DNA from: Balamuthia mandrillaris
Lineage: Eukaryota > Discosea > Longamoebia > Balamuthiidae
Reading direction: 5' to 3'
Length of the DNA stretch: 64,000 nucleotides
NCBI GenBank assembly: GCA_031835245.1
Contig: JAVKOQ010000116.1
Location: forward strand, 1-64,000
Shown here: piece after piece, positions 48,401 through 57,868 of the stretch
Layout: each line of letters begins with the position of its first letter
Position numbering within the stretch: the first letter of the stretch is position 1
Made by a program: the position numbers and the translations under genes
The notes under the pieces: model-generated
Database searches by the model: none
The model's input: the letters and a program-made list of their open reading frames with translations, nothing else
What the model was told of the DNA's origin: nothing

Positions 48401-48694
48401 GCAGCTGGAGACGAAACAAGAACACTTTTTGCAGGGGTAACTGCGATTGGTAGTGGAGGCACTAATGTCCATGTTGTACTGCAAAATGCCCATCCTTTCC
48501 TACCAAGAAGAGGAGGAGTTTCTCTGAGTGCTGACTCCTCCTTACAAGAAAGGAAACTAAACATCCCTCCCCTTTGCTTCAACAGAGTGTCAATGTCCTC
48601 TTTATTGTGTAAACATCAGATTGCTGTTAAGACATTAGACATATCTAGCATATCACAAGAGGAGGAGATTGCAGCCTTTGAACTTTATGAGTAA
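39447..48694 (+). CDS. NRPS/KS megasynthase A-T-C-C-A-T-KS (one frame break)
   Basis: About 3080 aa with no introns seen. A1 (to ~41330): YTSGTTGKPKGV, NAYGPSETTLW, YRTGDLGYWLPDG, LKIRGNRIELGEIE, NGKVDKN. T1: MGGDSFACM (~41510). C1 (~41750-43090): intact HHVSLDG. C2 (~43220-44740): degenerate HELLLDQ. A2 (~44800-46430): FTSGTTGRPKGI, GYGPTECTMV, YRTGDKVKW, LKIRGNRVELGEI. T2: VGGESLMVS (~46670). KS (~46995-48510): nucleophile Cys in VQAACASALVAVHQAC and NIGH retained, but the HGTGT His is Asn (ETNGTAVPLSD). No AT, KR, reductase or TE. Near 40702 the frame breaks by one base inside A1 (YVIYV then LDEEMRPL in the next frame); total length is one base short of whole codons, so a one-base deletion or sequence error. 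The product is unknown. Confidence 0.88.
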
Positions 48695-49599
48695 GGAAAC
48701 TTGGAAAAAAATAGAAATAAAAAACCTTCTGCCTTGTGAAATAAGAGCAAAATGATTTTCTTTTTTCTTTCATTTTGTTGATTCATTTCTCTTTGGAGAT
48801 GATTATTAAGAATAAGAATTACTTTTAACATATTAGCTCTGTCATCCCTTTCATTATTCTTTTCTTTCTGTCATTATCTATAGTATCTGCTGTCACATCA
48901 CTAGCTTTCTTCCTTTTTTTTGGTTACTTTTAGCTGGCCAGCAGGGACACAGCTCTGTTCCTCTCCTCTTTTATTCTATTAAACTCTCTGCATTTAAGTA
49001 AAAAAATGAAAAAATATTATTTATTATTTAAGAATTTTTCAATAGGAGATTCTTCTTTTTGTTTGCACTGTGTTCTACAAGAACTTGGAGATAAAGGTGA
49101 TAAGAAAGAATATTATGATAAAATAAAACTAATTAAGTAAAGAAAAGAAGACAGTAAGAAGATGAACTAGCAACATAATGTACAATCAAACAAGATAGAT
49201 TGGAAAAATTAATTAGCATGTTCAATAAGTGTATTGTCTTTTGATGAATACCATGTGTTATTGTTAATAGAGTCACCCTTTGTTATGTGTATGAATCTGA
49301 ACAGTGATTAATTAGACAGTAGCTTACCATTTATCAAGGCCTTGCTTCACTGTCATTCCTCAAACTCTGACATTGCCTTGTTGTTACAATGATTAAGGAA
49401 TAAGTGTGCTTCATATATATGTGCTATTGAGAGTATTTGTGAAAAATAAAATCAAATAAAATTTTGAAAAATAAGTTTAGTTTTGGTTCTATTAAACTTA
49501 TATTCTTTCCATCAAAATTCATTCAATTGGCAGTATAATTGAAAGTAACTATTGAAACCTGAGTAATAGTAATAAGAAGTTTATTTGCTCTGAAAGAAA
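48695..49599. other. AT-rich gene-free stretch
   Basis: The base composition becomes clearly AT-rich immediately after the NRPS stop. I see no open frame of note, no RNA gene and no recognisable repeat before the LINE fragment at about 49600; it probably contains decayed repeats. Confidence 0.5.
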
Positions 49600-50250
49600 C
49601 AACCATAAAAGTAGGCATTGTATATAGTTGTGTACTCATATTTTTTTTACTCATTCTTTATACCTTCCCAAGAAAAATGTAGAATGAGCATTTAGACTAG
49701 CTTTATACTATATCCATCCTCTTCTTTCCTTTTTTACTTTTTACTCTTTTTCTTGAATTTACATTACTAAAAAGGTGTTAAAGGAATGCAAAATAACTTC
49801 CATATTTTACTTGCTCTTGCTGCCTGTTATCTTCAAACTAATTTACAACTTTGCTTGCATTGTTTCATCTCTTGTGCTTTATTTCATTTCTTTTCACTTG
49901 ATAATAGCTTTGTTGTACAGTCTTCTATAATCAGCTTTCTGACTTGTTCTTCATCTTCATTATTGTTGTGAACATAACCAACGAAAATAGTCATTTTTGT
50001 CAAAAATAAGTCTGGACAAGCTGGGATTGGCAACTTGAGTTAAGGTCCTTATTCTCCCTCTTGGCTTTCTCTCTCTTTCCATTTCCTTCACTTTCTTCTT
50101 TCTCACCCTCCTCTTCCCTTAGTTGACTTATCTCTAGTAACTCAAAGTGCCCATCTTGTCCCTTGGCATAATGAATTACAGTAAGTAGGCCTTGATGGTC
50201 AACTAACCTAATTTTGCTCTACATATCCCTACTACTGTCTCAATGTACTA
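49600..50250 (-). mobile_element. Decayed 3' fragment of a LINE-A copy
   Basis: Read on the minus strand, about 50250-49790 matches the C-terminal part of ORF2 of the full LINE-A (equivalent to about 60430-61140), and 49775-49610 matches its 3' UTR. For example CTTTGTTGTACAGTCTTCTA at 49910-49929 is the exact complement of LINE-A sequence near 61010. There are many substitutions and a deletion near 49990-50070. It is a classic 5'-truncated LINE relic. Confidence 0.75.
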
Positions 50251-50644
50251 AGGCCTTAAGAAATGACACCTGGAACCTGAGTAGAACTGAGAAAAAGACA
50301 AACAGAGGATGAAAATGAAATGTATTAAAGGAAAGAGAAGGAAACAAGTGCGTTTTTGTTTGTGTTGTTGTCCCAATTCTCTGTATTTGAGGAGAAAGTA
50401 TTTATAATTGAAAAGCAAACCAAGGAAGAGACTTAGAGTTGAAGAGTAGTTTCTTACTTTCTTTGTTCTTGAAGATCTTTGTAATAGATGTTAAGATTGT
50501 TAATTAAAAAAAAATAAACAAAGACCCTGCGCACTTGGCTGTTTTTAGTAGTCAGTAGTCAAACTGCTGATTTCTGCCTTTATTGGCGGTTTTGGCGGTT
50601 TTCAGCAGTTTTTGGCAGCTTTCCTGCCACTGTTGTTTGAAATG

Positions 50645-51690
50645 TGAGATGCCCAGCTGCCTGGGCAGTCTCCAAAGTAACTCCCCAATGCTGCATACCA
50701 TTCTTCTCCCCTACTTTCCACACTTTAACATGCTTGAGCCCCAGCTCAAAGATCCTCTTGCACACCTTTTCTTTTTTAAGGCCTTACTGCTCACCACAAT
50801 CAATCTGCCCTCCACAGCCCCTACCTTGGAGTAGGGACTGGCAAAGCCATACTTTGGTTTTACTCCAGACCAATAGTTCAGGTTGGTTACCATATCCTTG
50901 GTTCACATCTTCCTGTATATTCTGAAGTTCCTCTGCCATTTCTTCCTTCCAGTATTCCAAGCTTGGTGTGATAGCTGCAGTTACCATTGGAAGGAAATTG
51001 CTTTCTGCAGTAATCTTATTACACCATGGAGCTGATCCAACCACCTCTGTATATGACTGTTGGGAACCCCGAGCAGGGCTGCCTTTGGTACTATTTGCAC
51101 TTCCTTTTTCTTTCACCATAAGATTACAGATCTCCTGGTCGAGAGATTCAATCAGGTCCCTGAATTGTACAATCACTGTGAGTGAGAGTACACTTGCCTT
51201 GGAAGGCTTACCACACTTGCAAGAAACACTGCTAATACAATCAAATAGCAGCGCCACTTGACTGTTGATTCACTCTTTAACATTGTCTACACTGACTGAG
51301 TTCAAATCAATCTTCCTCTCAGGCACAACACTGGTCCCTTCCCCTCAGCAGGGCGAATACACCACTGAGTTATACTGCTTGTCCCCTTTGACAAAACACT
51401 CAGGGATCTTTGCCTCTTTTTGCGCAGCTTGCCAAGCAGGCTCCTATGAACAATTGCTATTTAGGTCCAGTCCCCTTTGACAAAACACTCAGGGATCTTT
51501 GCCTCTTTTTGCGCAGCTTGCCAAGCAGGCTTCTATGAACAATTACTATTTAACCCCAGTCTAAGACGTTCCTTCATGGCCAGATCCATCCATTGATGTA
51601 GGACCTGTTCCCTCTTCTGATTCAATTGATTGACAGTCAGTGCTTTTGTGTGGCGGTGCCCTTTTTTTCTGCATTTTTTTCCCCACTCTA
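50645..51690 (-). mobile_element. Decayed 5' portion (ORF1) of a LINE-A copy
   Basis: On the minus strand this matches LINE-A from its 5' end through most of ORF1 (equivalent to about 56510-57600). Readable blocks include EQVLHQWMDLAMKERLRL, IVQFRDLIESLDQEICNL, GSANSTKG, SLEYWKEEMAEE and FELGLKHVKVWKVGEKNG, but the frame is broken repeatedly. The 3' break at about 50645 is abrupt. Most CpG sites of LINE-A appear here as TpG or CpA. Confidence 0.8.
51381..51558. repeat. 89-bp tandem duplication inside the LINE-A relic
   Basis: Copies at 51381-51469 and 51470-51558 start with GTCCCCTTTGACAAAACACT and differ at a few positions. The unit falls within the ORF1 relic, so it arose after or during that insertion. 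Confidence 0.9.
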
Positions 51691-51900
51691 TACATAAAAA
51701 GTAACATTGTACATACATAGTGTACTCTTACTTCTCTTACTCCCTTATCCTCAATGCCTTTTCAATTGTTATTCAAGTTCACAAGTGAAAGGTGTTGAAT
51801 TAGCTTTCAGACTAACTTTGTGCTATCTAGTTATTCTTTTCTTTCCCCTTTCCTTTCTTCTCTTTTCCTTACTTTTACATTATATCCAAAGTCCCTTTCT
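51690..51900 (-). mobile_element. LINE-A 3' UTR fragment abutting the 5' end of the next copy
   Basis: The minus strand of 51900-51690 matches the LINE-A 3' UTR (equivalent to about 61170-61365), including the complement of CTTTTTATGTATAGA at its end. It runs directly into the 5' start of the ORF1 relic with only a short A-rich joint, giving a head-to-tail arrangement. Confidence 0.75.
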
Positions 51901-52349
51901 TGATCCACAGGGTTATTCCCTATCAACACATCCTCTATGAGAAAATCAATAAGGAAACAGAACACTATGTCAGACCCTAATGCAGAAAAGTTTCCAACTT
52001 TCACTCAACATCTTTTATGAGACTTCTGACAAGGTCAGAAAAGAGAAACAGGCAGAAAATACTGCCCTGGAAACTCAGATAACAGAAGTTGACAAGGACC
52101 TCATACACTTTCCAGAATAGTCGAAGAAGTGCAAAGAGCTAATCTTCAACCTACTGTGGTCAGCTGATCACACCTCTTTCAATGCATTTCCTCCTTCAAC
52201 CCCCCAACTTTCCCTTATCATGCCAGCTTTGCCTACTCTCTTTCCTCGTATACAACCTTCTACTCTCATCATAGGATTGGAGAACAGCACCCCTGCTGGC
52301 CCCTTCACCTCTTCTAGTCACACACAACATCCTACTTCCATCATGTGAT

Positions 52350-52869
52350 CAGCAGGTGAGTCTGCTTCTCACTCCTCCTCTCAAAATTTCCCACCTGGAG
52401 TCTACAAGCAATAGTGCTTCACCTTTTTCCACACCTACTCCAAAGAAAGTGCCTCACCTTCCTGCCAGATTACCCAAATTCAACTTAAACAAACGTGAAG
52501 ACTCTACTCTTCACACCAAAGAGCTTGAGTATCTTCTTTGTGCACACGACTACTCAGTTGAGTGTTGGATGCAAGCTTTGATCATCACCCTTACTGAACA
52601 TGGACAGTTTTGCGCCATCAACATGCTTGGCAACCTTCTTTGGAAAGAAGCTCACATTGTGTTCCATCAGCATTATCATTTACCAGATGATAAAACCACA
52701 ACCACTGCTGTAACTACCTTTCATCAGTAGTCAGGCGAGTCTGTTCACAAACTTATCAACCAATTCACTACACTCTGCAACCAGCTTCCCAATATGTTCA
52801 GTGATGAACTCAAGGCACACTACCTTGGGAAGTCTCTTCTAGAACTCCTCAAAACGCATTACAAACAAT
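52350..52869 (+). pseudogene. Gag-like retroelement remnant
   Basis: A 124-codon frame (52356-52730) contains LPARLPKFNLNKREDSTLHT followed by KELEYLLCAHDYSVECWMQA, and it continues in the same frame after a TAG at 52728-52730 as SGESVHKLINQFTTLCNQL up to a stop at about 52869. The layout (PKF...W...A...W...Y...GESV...F..L) resembles retrotransposon gag capsid regions. No protease or integrase is seen nearby. The assignment is tentative. Confidence 0.4.
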
Positions 52870-54500
52870 AAACTATGGGATAAACCCTGGACCTTAGGAT
52901 GGCAGCTGGAATTGCAATCCTAGTAGAAGCCGCTTTCCCTCCTTCTTCAGGAAAAAGCCACAAGAGCACAAGAACCAACAAGCTCCCAGCAGCTCTGCTC
53001 CTTCTTCTGTTACCTTGGCTAATCATGTCTCTTCCTTCAACACATCTCTGATTTCTATGTCACAGCTTTTCCTCTTCAAATCTCTTTCCCCCACTCTTTC
53101 CTCTTACACACAACTCAATCCTGTCTCAGGATCAGAGAACAGCACTCACACTGCTTCCTCTACCACTAAGCACACTAGACAGACTTTGAAAGAATGAATC
53201 AACAACTCTGTTGCTTTCCCTACGTCCCTTATAGCCACACTAGGTTGCTCTTCTACCCCTTGTTGGAAAACTCCAACATAGTAGCTCTTCTCTTCTTTCT
53301 GCTGACTTCTCCTTCCCGAGGAAACCTCTCATCTTCCCTTCTCCTTTCTTGATGTTTCCTTTTTTCTCTGTTTTCTGTTTTTTGCTTTGCTCTTTAATGG
53401 ATCTTTCTTCTAACTTAAATACTGCCTCTCCTTGCTTCTTCTTCTTTTTCCTCTTGGGACAACTTACAACAAAACACAAGATACTTTACTATCACTTGTA
53501 CTCTTCACTTTTAGTAAATTAAGTTTGGGTCGCATACATACTTTGTCTCCACCATCATTCACGTTCTTATTTTACAATCCTCCTTACTTTGTCTCAGCCT
53601 TCATTCCCGTTCTTATTTTACAACACCCTCACTCTTCTCTCAACAGCTCTTTCACTCCTCTCCCACATGTGTCTCTTCCCTTGTCTCTTTTATATCATAT
53701 TCACTCATCAGCATTCTTGCCAACACTGTGATACCTTGGCTGCATCTTCCACCAGGCAGATTAGCACTTTTCCCCCTTCTACATACAGTTGCAGTGTTGG
53801 CAACTGCCAACATAACCAACTCTTTCTTCGTTTCTTTCTTCATTTCTTTTCTCTTTTTTGTCGACAATCTCATGTCAGCTATCATCAATCTTTTATGTCG
53901 ACACCGAGCCATTCCGAAGATCTTTCTCCTGCCTTCCCTGGAACTTTCCCAAGCCTAGAACTTAAGAACAAAGAAACCAAGAAGTCACTCCCCAACTCGA
54001 GCCCCTTTCCTTCCTTGGTTGCCTTCTCAACTATAAATACTTTTCCCACAACCAAGAACACACAGACAAACAAACAAAGAAACAACACACTCACAAACAC
54101 ACTTGTTTTCTTCCTCTCATTAAATACGTTTGGCTCCCGTCTTTCTCTTGGTTCCTGTCTTGGTTCTATGCTCAGGTTCTAACAGCAACACACAGCAACA
54201 CACTTATATATGTCTTGTGCTCCCTGGCCAAGACTTACTCTTCGCACTAACATTAAGGTCATTAGCATTCCTTTTGTCCCTAGCACTAACACTTCTGAGA
54301 TTCCAAGCTGTTAACTTAATACACAACCTACTACTTCTTAAATCAAAGCAAACATATTTTTTTAAGAAAAAGGGAACCATAAAGGAATAGAGGTAAAGAA
54401 GTAGGGCATTGAAGGATATGAGCCTACAAAAGATATGTTTAATCACCAACACATATCTCAAAACTCCTCATGCAGAATATCTTCTACAAATTTCTCTCTT
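52870..54500. other. AT-rich, gene-free stretch of decayed repeats
   Basis: No convincing gene. Several C/T-rich open frames (for example 53432-54182) lack any domain or codon structure and look like chance. A short tandem duplication of about 46 bp (53539-53584 and 53585-53630, starting TACTTTGTCTC) is visible. The region probably belongs to the gag-like element or other old repeats. Confidence 0.45.
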
Positions 54501-54539
54501 CTTCCCTTTTCTCTTTTCCCTTTCTCTCAGTATACTCTA

Positions 54540-56478
54540 AAGCAACAACGGCTTGGTTTGTGTGGGTGGGATGTGGGGTGTGTACATGAGTGTCTTTGTT
54601 GGGCATGGGTTGCTGTGGTCTGTTATGCGTTGTGGTGTATTGTCTTGTTGCCTTCCTGTAAGGTGGTTAGTTGCTGTGGTGCTGTGGGGCAGGTGGGGTA
54701 CTGGCTGGCTACAGGTTTTGTAAGGGTAGGCCCAGTGGGCATAGTAAGGGAATTTGGAAATGAAGTTGTTGTAGAAGAGGAAGGGAGAGGGGGAGGGAGG
54801 AGGAGGGGAGTTCAGGGAGGGAGGGGGGCGGGGGGCAGCCAGCCCTTTTCTGTGAGGGCTTTGTTTGTTGTTCGGTAGAAGTTTTGTAGGGCATTTGCAA
54901 TTTTGTACAGGCTGTCTAGGACTTGTTTTCTTTTGTCTTTGTTCGTTGGGTGAAGGAATACCTGGTGTGGGAGGGCGCCTAACCAGACATCAGTGTTGTC
55001 TAGGTTGTCAATGAAGAGGCAGGCGAGGTTGGGGTTGATGTTTTTGAGGTCTTGGTGGAGGTGTTCTCTGGTTTTGCATCAGTGCTGGACAGTGATGGAC
55101 CAAGTGGATTAGGTCCTCTTCCTCCGGAGTTTGGTGGGCATAGCTTACATGTTGGGCTTTGGAGGCAGTGGAGGAGTATGCGTTTGCACATAGAGGGAGA
55201 AGGTTATGGCATGCACTGAATCTTACATGTTCTGTGTCAATTGGGAGATATGGTAATTGGATGAATCGGTCTGGTTTTTTGTTTGGGGCTGTTTCTTTGG
55301 GGAGGGTGGCTTTTACAGTTTTCCATGTGTTATGTGTCCAGAACTTTTGTTAGGTGTTGTCCTTGATAAGGTATTCTGTGGGGGAGAGGCAGAGTTCTTC
55401 TATAAGGGGCCTAGAGGGGAGCTGGGAGGCTTGGCTGGCCAGCTTGTCTGCTTGTTCATTGCCTTGTTTTAAAATAGCTGGGTCTACAAAGGTGGTTAGT
55501 ACTTTATCTTGGTGTGTGATTTTCTTTTTCCAAGTGTTCTTTTGTTTTTTGAGCTTTTCCTTTTGGTGGCTGTAGATATGCTGGAAATCAACTGTGGCTT
55601 CTTGCTCAAGGATAACTGTGTCGATGAGTTTAAGGATTGGATGCTCCTTTTTTCCTCTTGGGGTAGTTGGGTTTCTGTTCTTGAGAGCGTTGATGCAGCT
55701 CAGGTTGTTTGAGAAGATGGTAATGGGTAGATTGTTGTTACTTTTGACTGCTAAGCGGAAGGCTGTTAATTCTGCATTAAATGAGGTCTGATCATTTGGA
55801 GTTCTGTATATGATGTTAGCAGGGTCATTAGCGTTGAAGAAGATGCTTGAGCCTGTCCCATCTTTGGAGTGGGAACCATCTGTGAATATTGCACTTTTGC
55901 CATTCTTAAGGAGAAGGGGGTTGGAGAGGAAGTAATAGGGTAGAGAATATTGTGTATATAATTTTTCTTTTCTTCAATGAGAGCATGTGCTGCTAGGAGC
56001 TGTTCTTTGTAAGGAGATTGAATAGAGGTTCTTGTGAGGGGTGCTATGTGGCCTGCATAAAGGGTGGAGAATGGCACACCATTATTTAAGGGCTGTTTAT
56101 GATTTTCTCCAGTACTGTAAAGAGGCCTGTGATAGTAAGAAAACTTGATTTAGGTTTTGGGGCGTATGTGCCTATCAGAGGGTGAGGTTCTATTTTGCTA
56201 TTATAGTTATCAATATTGTCTTTTAGGAGTTGTGATGAGATTAGTTCAAGTCTTTGTGATGTGTTGTCTATGAGGTGGGACCTGAGATTGATGAGTTGGA
56301 GTGATAAGGCCGGTGAGGGACAAACGGATACCAACTCGTTGTATGCAGGGAAAAGACCTTTAATAGAATGAAAGAAAGAAATATATATACAAGGAGAGAT
56401 AGAGATAGGTATTATGGGGGAGTGGTATAACAGGAGTTCTTGTATTTTTAGTAGTTTTATATCATCTTCTTTGTTATA
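54540..56478 (-). mobile_element. LINE-B, 3' part with RNase H domain (decayed)
   Basis: On the minus strand, broken frames encode the C-terminal half of a non-LTR retrotransposon. Around 55900-55600 an RNase H domain reads AIFTDGSHSKDGTG, then FNAELTAFRLAVKS and SNNLSCINALKN; the first Asp and the Glu are present but the expected third Asp (SDS-type) is Asn. A Cys/His tail with HVRFSACHNLLPL and EEEDLIHLVHHCP follows near 55200-55050. The 3' limit is unclear, about 54540. The 5' part continues at 61416 beyond the nested LINE-A. Confidence 0.75.
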
Positions 56479-56495
56479 TAGAATTGCTTTATTGT
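56479..56495. repeat. Left target-site duplication of LINE-A
   Basis: TAGAATTGCTTTATTGT, identical to 61399-61415 on the other side of the element. Both copies sit in LINE-B sequence. Confidence 0.92.
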
Positions 56496-56516
56496 TGAAA
56501 GTCGAGGCAGGAAAAA

Positions 56517-57746
56517 ATGCGGAAAAATAGGACTCTGCCACGCAAGAGCACTGAATTGATTGACAGTCAGGAGAGGGAACAGGTCCTACGTCGATGGGTG
56601 GATCTGGCCATGAAGGAACGTCTTAGACTGGGGACCCTAAACGGTAATCGTTCGTGGAAGCCCGCTTTGCAAGCTGTGCAAAAAGAGACAAAGATCCCCG
56701 AGTGTTTTGTCAAAGGGGACAAGCTAAATCAGTTTCTGGAGGAAGCGTTCAAGTTTGCGGTGGAAAAGTATGGGCACCTGAACACTACCACAGTCAAGAT
56801 TCCTTCTCCCAGGGTGAACCAAAAGGAGGAGGACGACAGAGGGGCAGAGGATCAGTGTAACTCGGTAGCGGATTCGCCCCGCCGAGAGGAAGGGACAAGT
56901 GTTGTGCCCAAGGGGAAGATTGATTCGGACTCAGTCAGTGCAGCCGGCGTTAAGGAGCGAACCAATAGTCAAGTGGCGCTGCTGTTTGATTGTATTAGCC
57001 GTGTTTCTCACGAGTGTGGTAAGCTCTCCGAGGCAGGCGTACTCTCACTCGCAGTGATTGTACGATTCAGGGACCTGATTGAATCCCTCGACAAGGAGAT
57101 CAATAATCTTATGGTGGAAAAAGGAAGTGCAAATAGTACCAAAGGCGGCCTTACTCTGGGTTCCCAACGGTCTTACGTGGAGGTGGTCGGATCAGCTCCG
57201 CGGTGTGATATGATTACTGCGGAAAGGAATTTCCCTCCAACGGCAACTACGGTCAGCGCGCCAAGCTTGGAATACTGGAAGGAAGAAATGGCAAAGGAAC
57301 AAGGGATATGTTGGCAGGATAACTCCAACATATACAGGAGGCCGTGGACCAAAGATACAGTAACCGACCCGAACTATTGGTCTACAGTAAAACCAAAGTA
57401 TGGCTTTGCCAGTCCCTACTCCAAGGTAGGGGCGGTGGAGGGCAGATCGATTGTGGTGAGCGGTAAGGACCTTAAGAAGGAAAAGGTAAGTGAGAGGATC
57501 TTCGAGCTGGGGCTCAAGCACGTCGGAGTGTGGAAAGTAGGAGAGAAGAATGGCACGCAGCATTGGGGAGTTACTTTGGAGCCGGCCCAGGCTGCCGAAG
57601 ACATTATTGCGGAAAGAGCCAGGCTGTATGCTTTTACCCGCTGGTGGGTGGGCAAAGCCCGAATTGAAGAAGCCAAGAATGAAGGTAAACCGCTGTGGAA
57701 GCCTAAAGAGCAAAGAAAGATGGAGAAGAAGAAGGAAAAGGAGTAG
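56517..57746 (+). CDS. LINE-A ORF1 protein
   Basis: An intact 409-aa frame in the position of a LINE ORF1, which normally binds the element's RNA. The start at 56517 is the first ATG and lies about 20 bp into the element. It is basic and polar, with no recognised zinc knuckle or RRM. Notable segments are EQVLRRWVDLAMKERLRL, VRFRDLIESLDKEINNLM, FASPYSKVGAVEGRSIVV and a Lys/Glu-rich C-terminus (KEQRKMEKKKEKE). A relic copy of the same reading frame at 50645-51690 supports that it is a real protein of a multi-copy family. The function is inferred from position only. Confidence 0.8.
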   Translation: MRKNRTLPRKSTELIDSQEREQVLRRWVDLAMKERLRLGTLNGNRSWKPALQAVQKETKIPECFVKGDKLNQFLEEAFKFAVEKYGHLNTTTVKIPSPRVNQKEEDDRGAEDQCNSVADSPRREEGTSVVPKGKIDSDSVSAAGVKERTNSQVALLFDCISRVSHECGKLSEAGVLSLAVIVRFRDLIESLDKEINNLMVEKGSANSTKGGLTLGSQRSYVEVVGSAPRCDMITAERNFPPTATTVSAPSLEYWKEEMAKEQGICWQDNSNIYRRPWTKDTVTDPNYWSTVKPKYGFASPYSKVGAVEGRSIVVSGKDLKKEKVSERIFELGLKHVGVWKVGEKNGTQHWGVTLEPAQAAEDIIAERARLYAFTRWWVGKARIEEAKNEGKPLWKPKEQRKMEKKKEKE

Positions 57747-57868
57747 AATGTTGGAACAGTGGCCTTGGACAGCTCTTTGGAACTCTCAGGCATCGCGCTG
57801 GCTGAGGAGGAGTATCATGGTGCTGCCAACTGGTCTGACATTGTGGAGGAGGAAGGAGAGGAGACCCA

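Noticed and set aside
53589-54182. 197-residue plus-strand frame in the AT-rich block
   Set aside because: It is Ser/Phe/Leu-rich from C/T-rich DNA, without domain, homology cue or splice support; treated as chance.
56086-56541. 151-residue minus-strand frame across the LINE-A / LINE-B joint
   Set aside because: Its first residues are antisense LINE-A and the rest is LINE-B; it is created by the insertion, not a gene.
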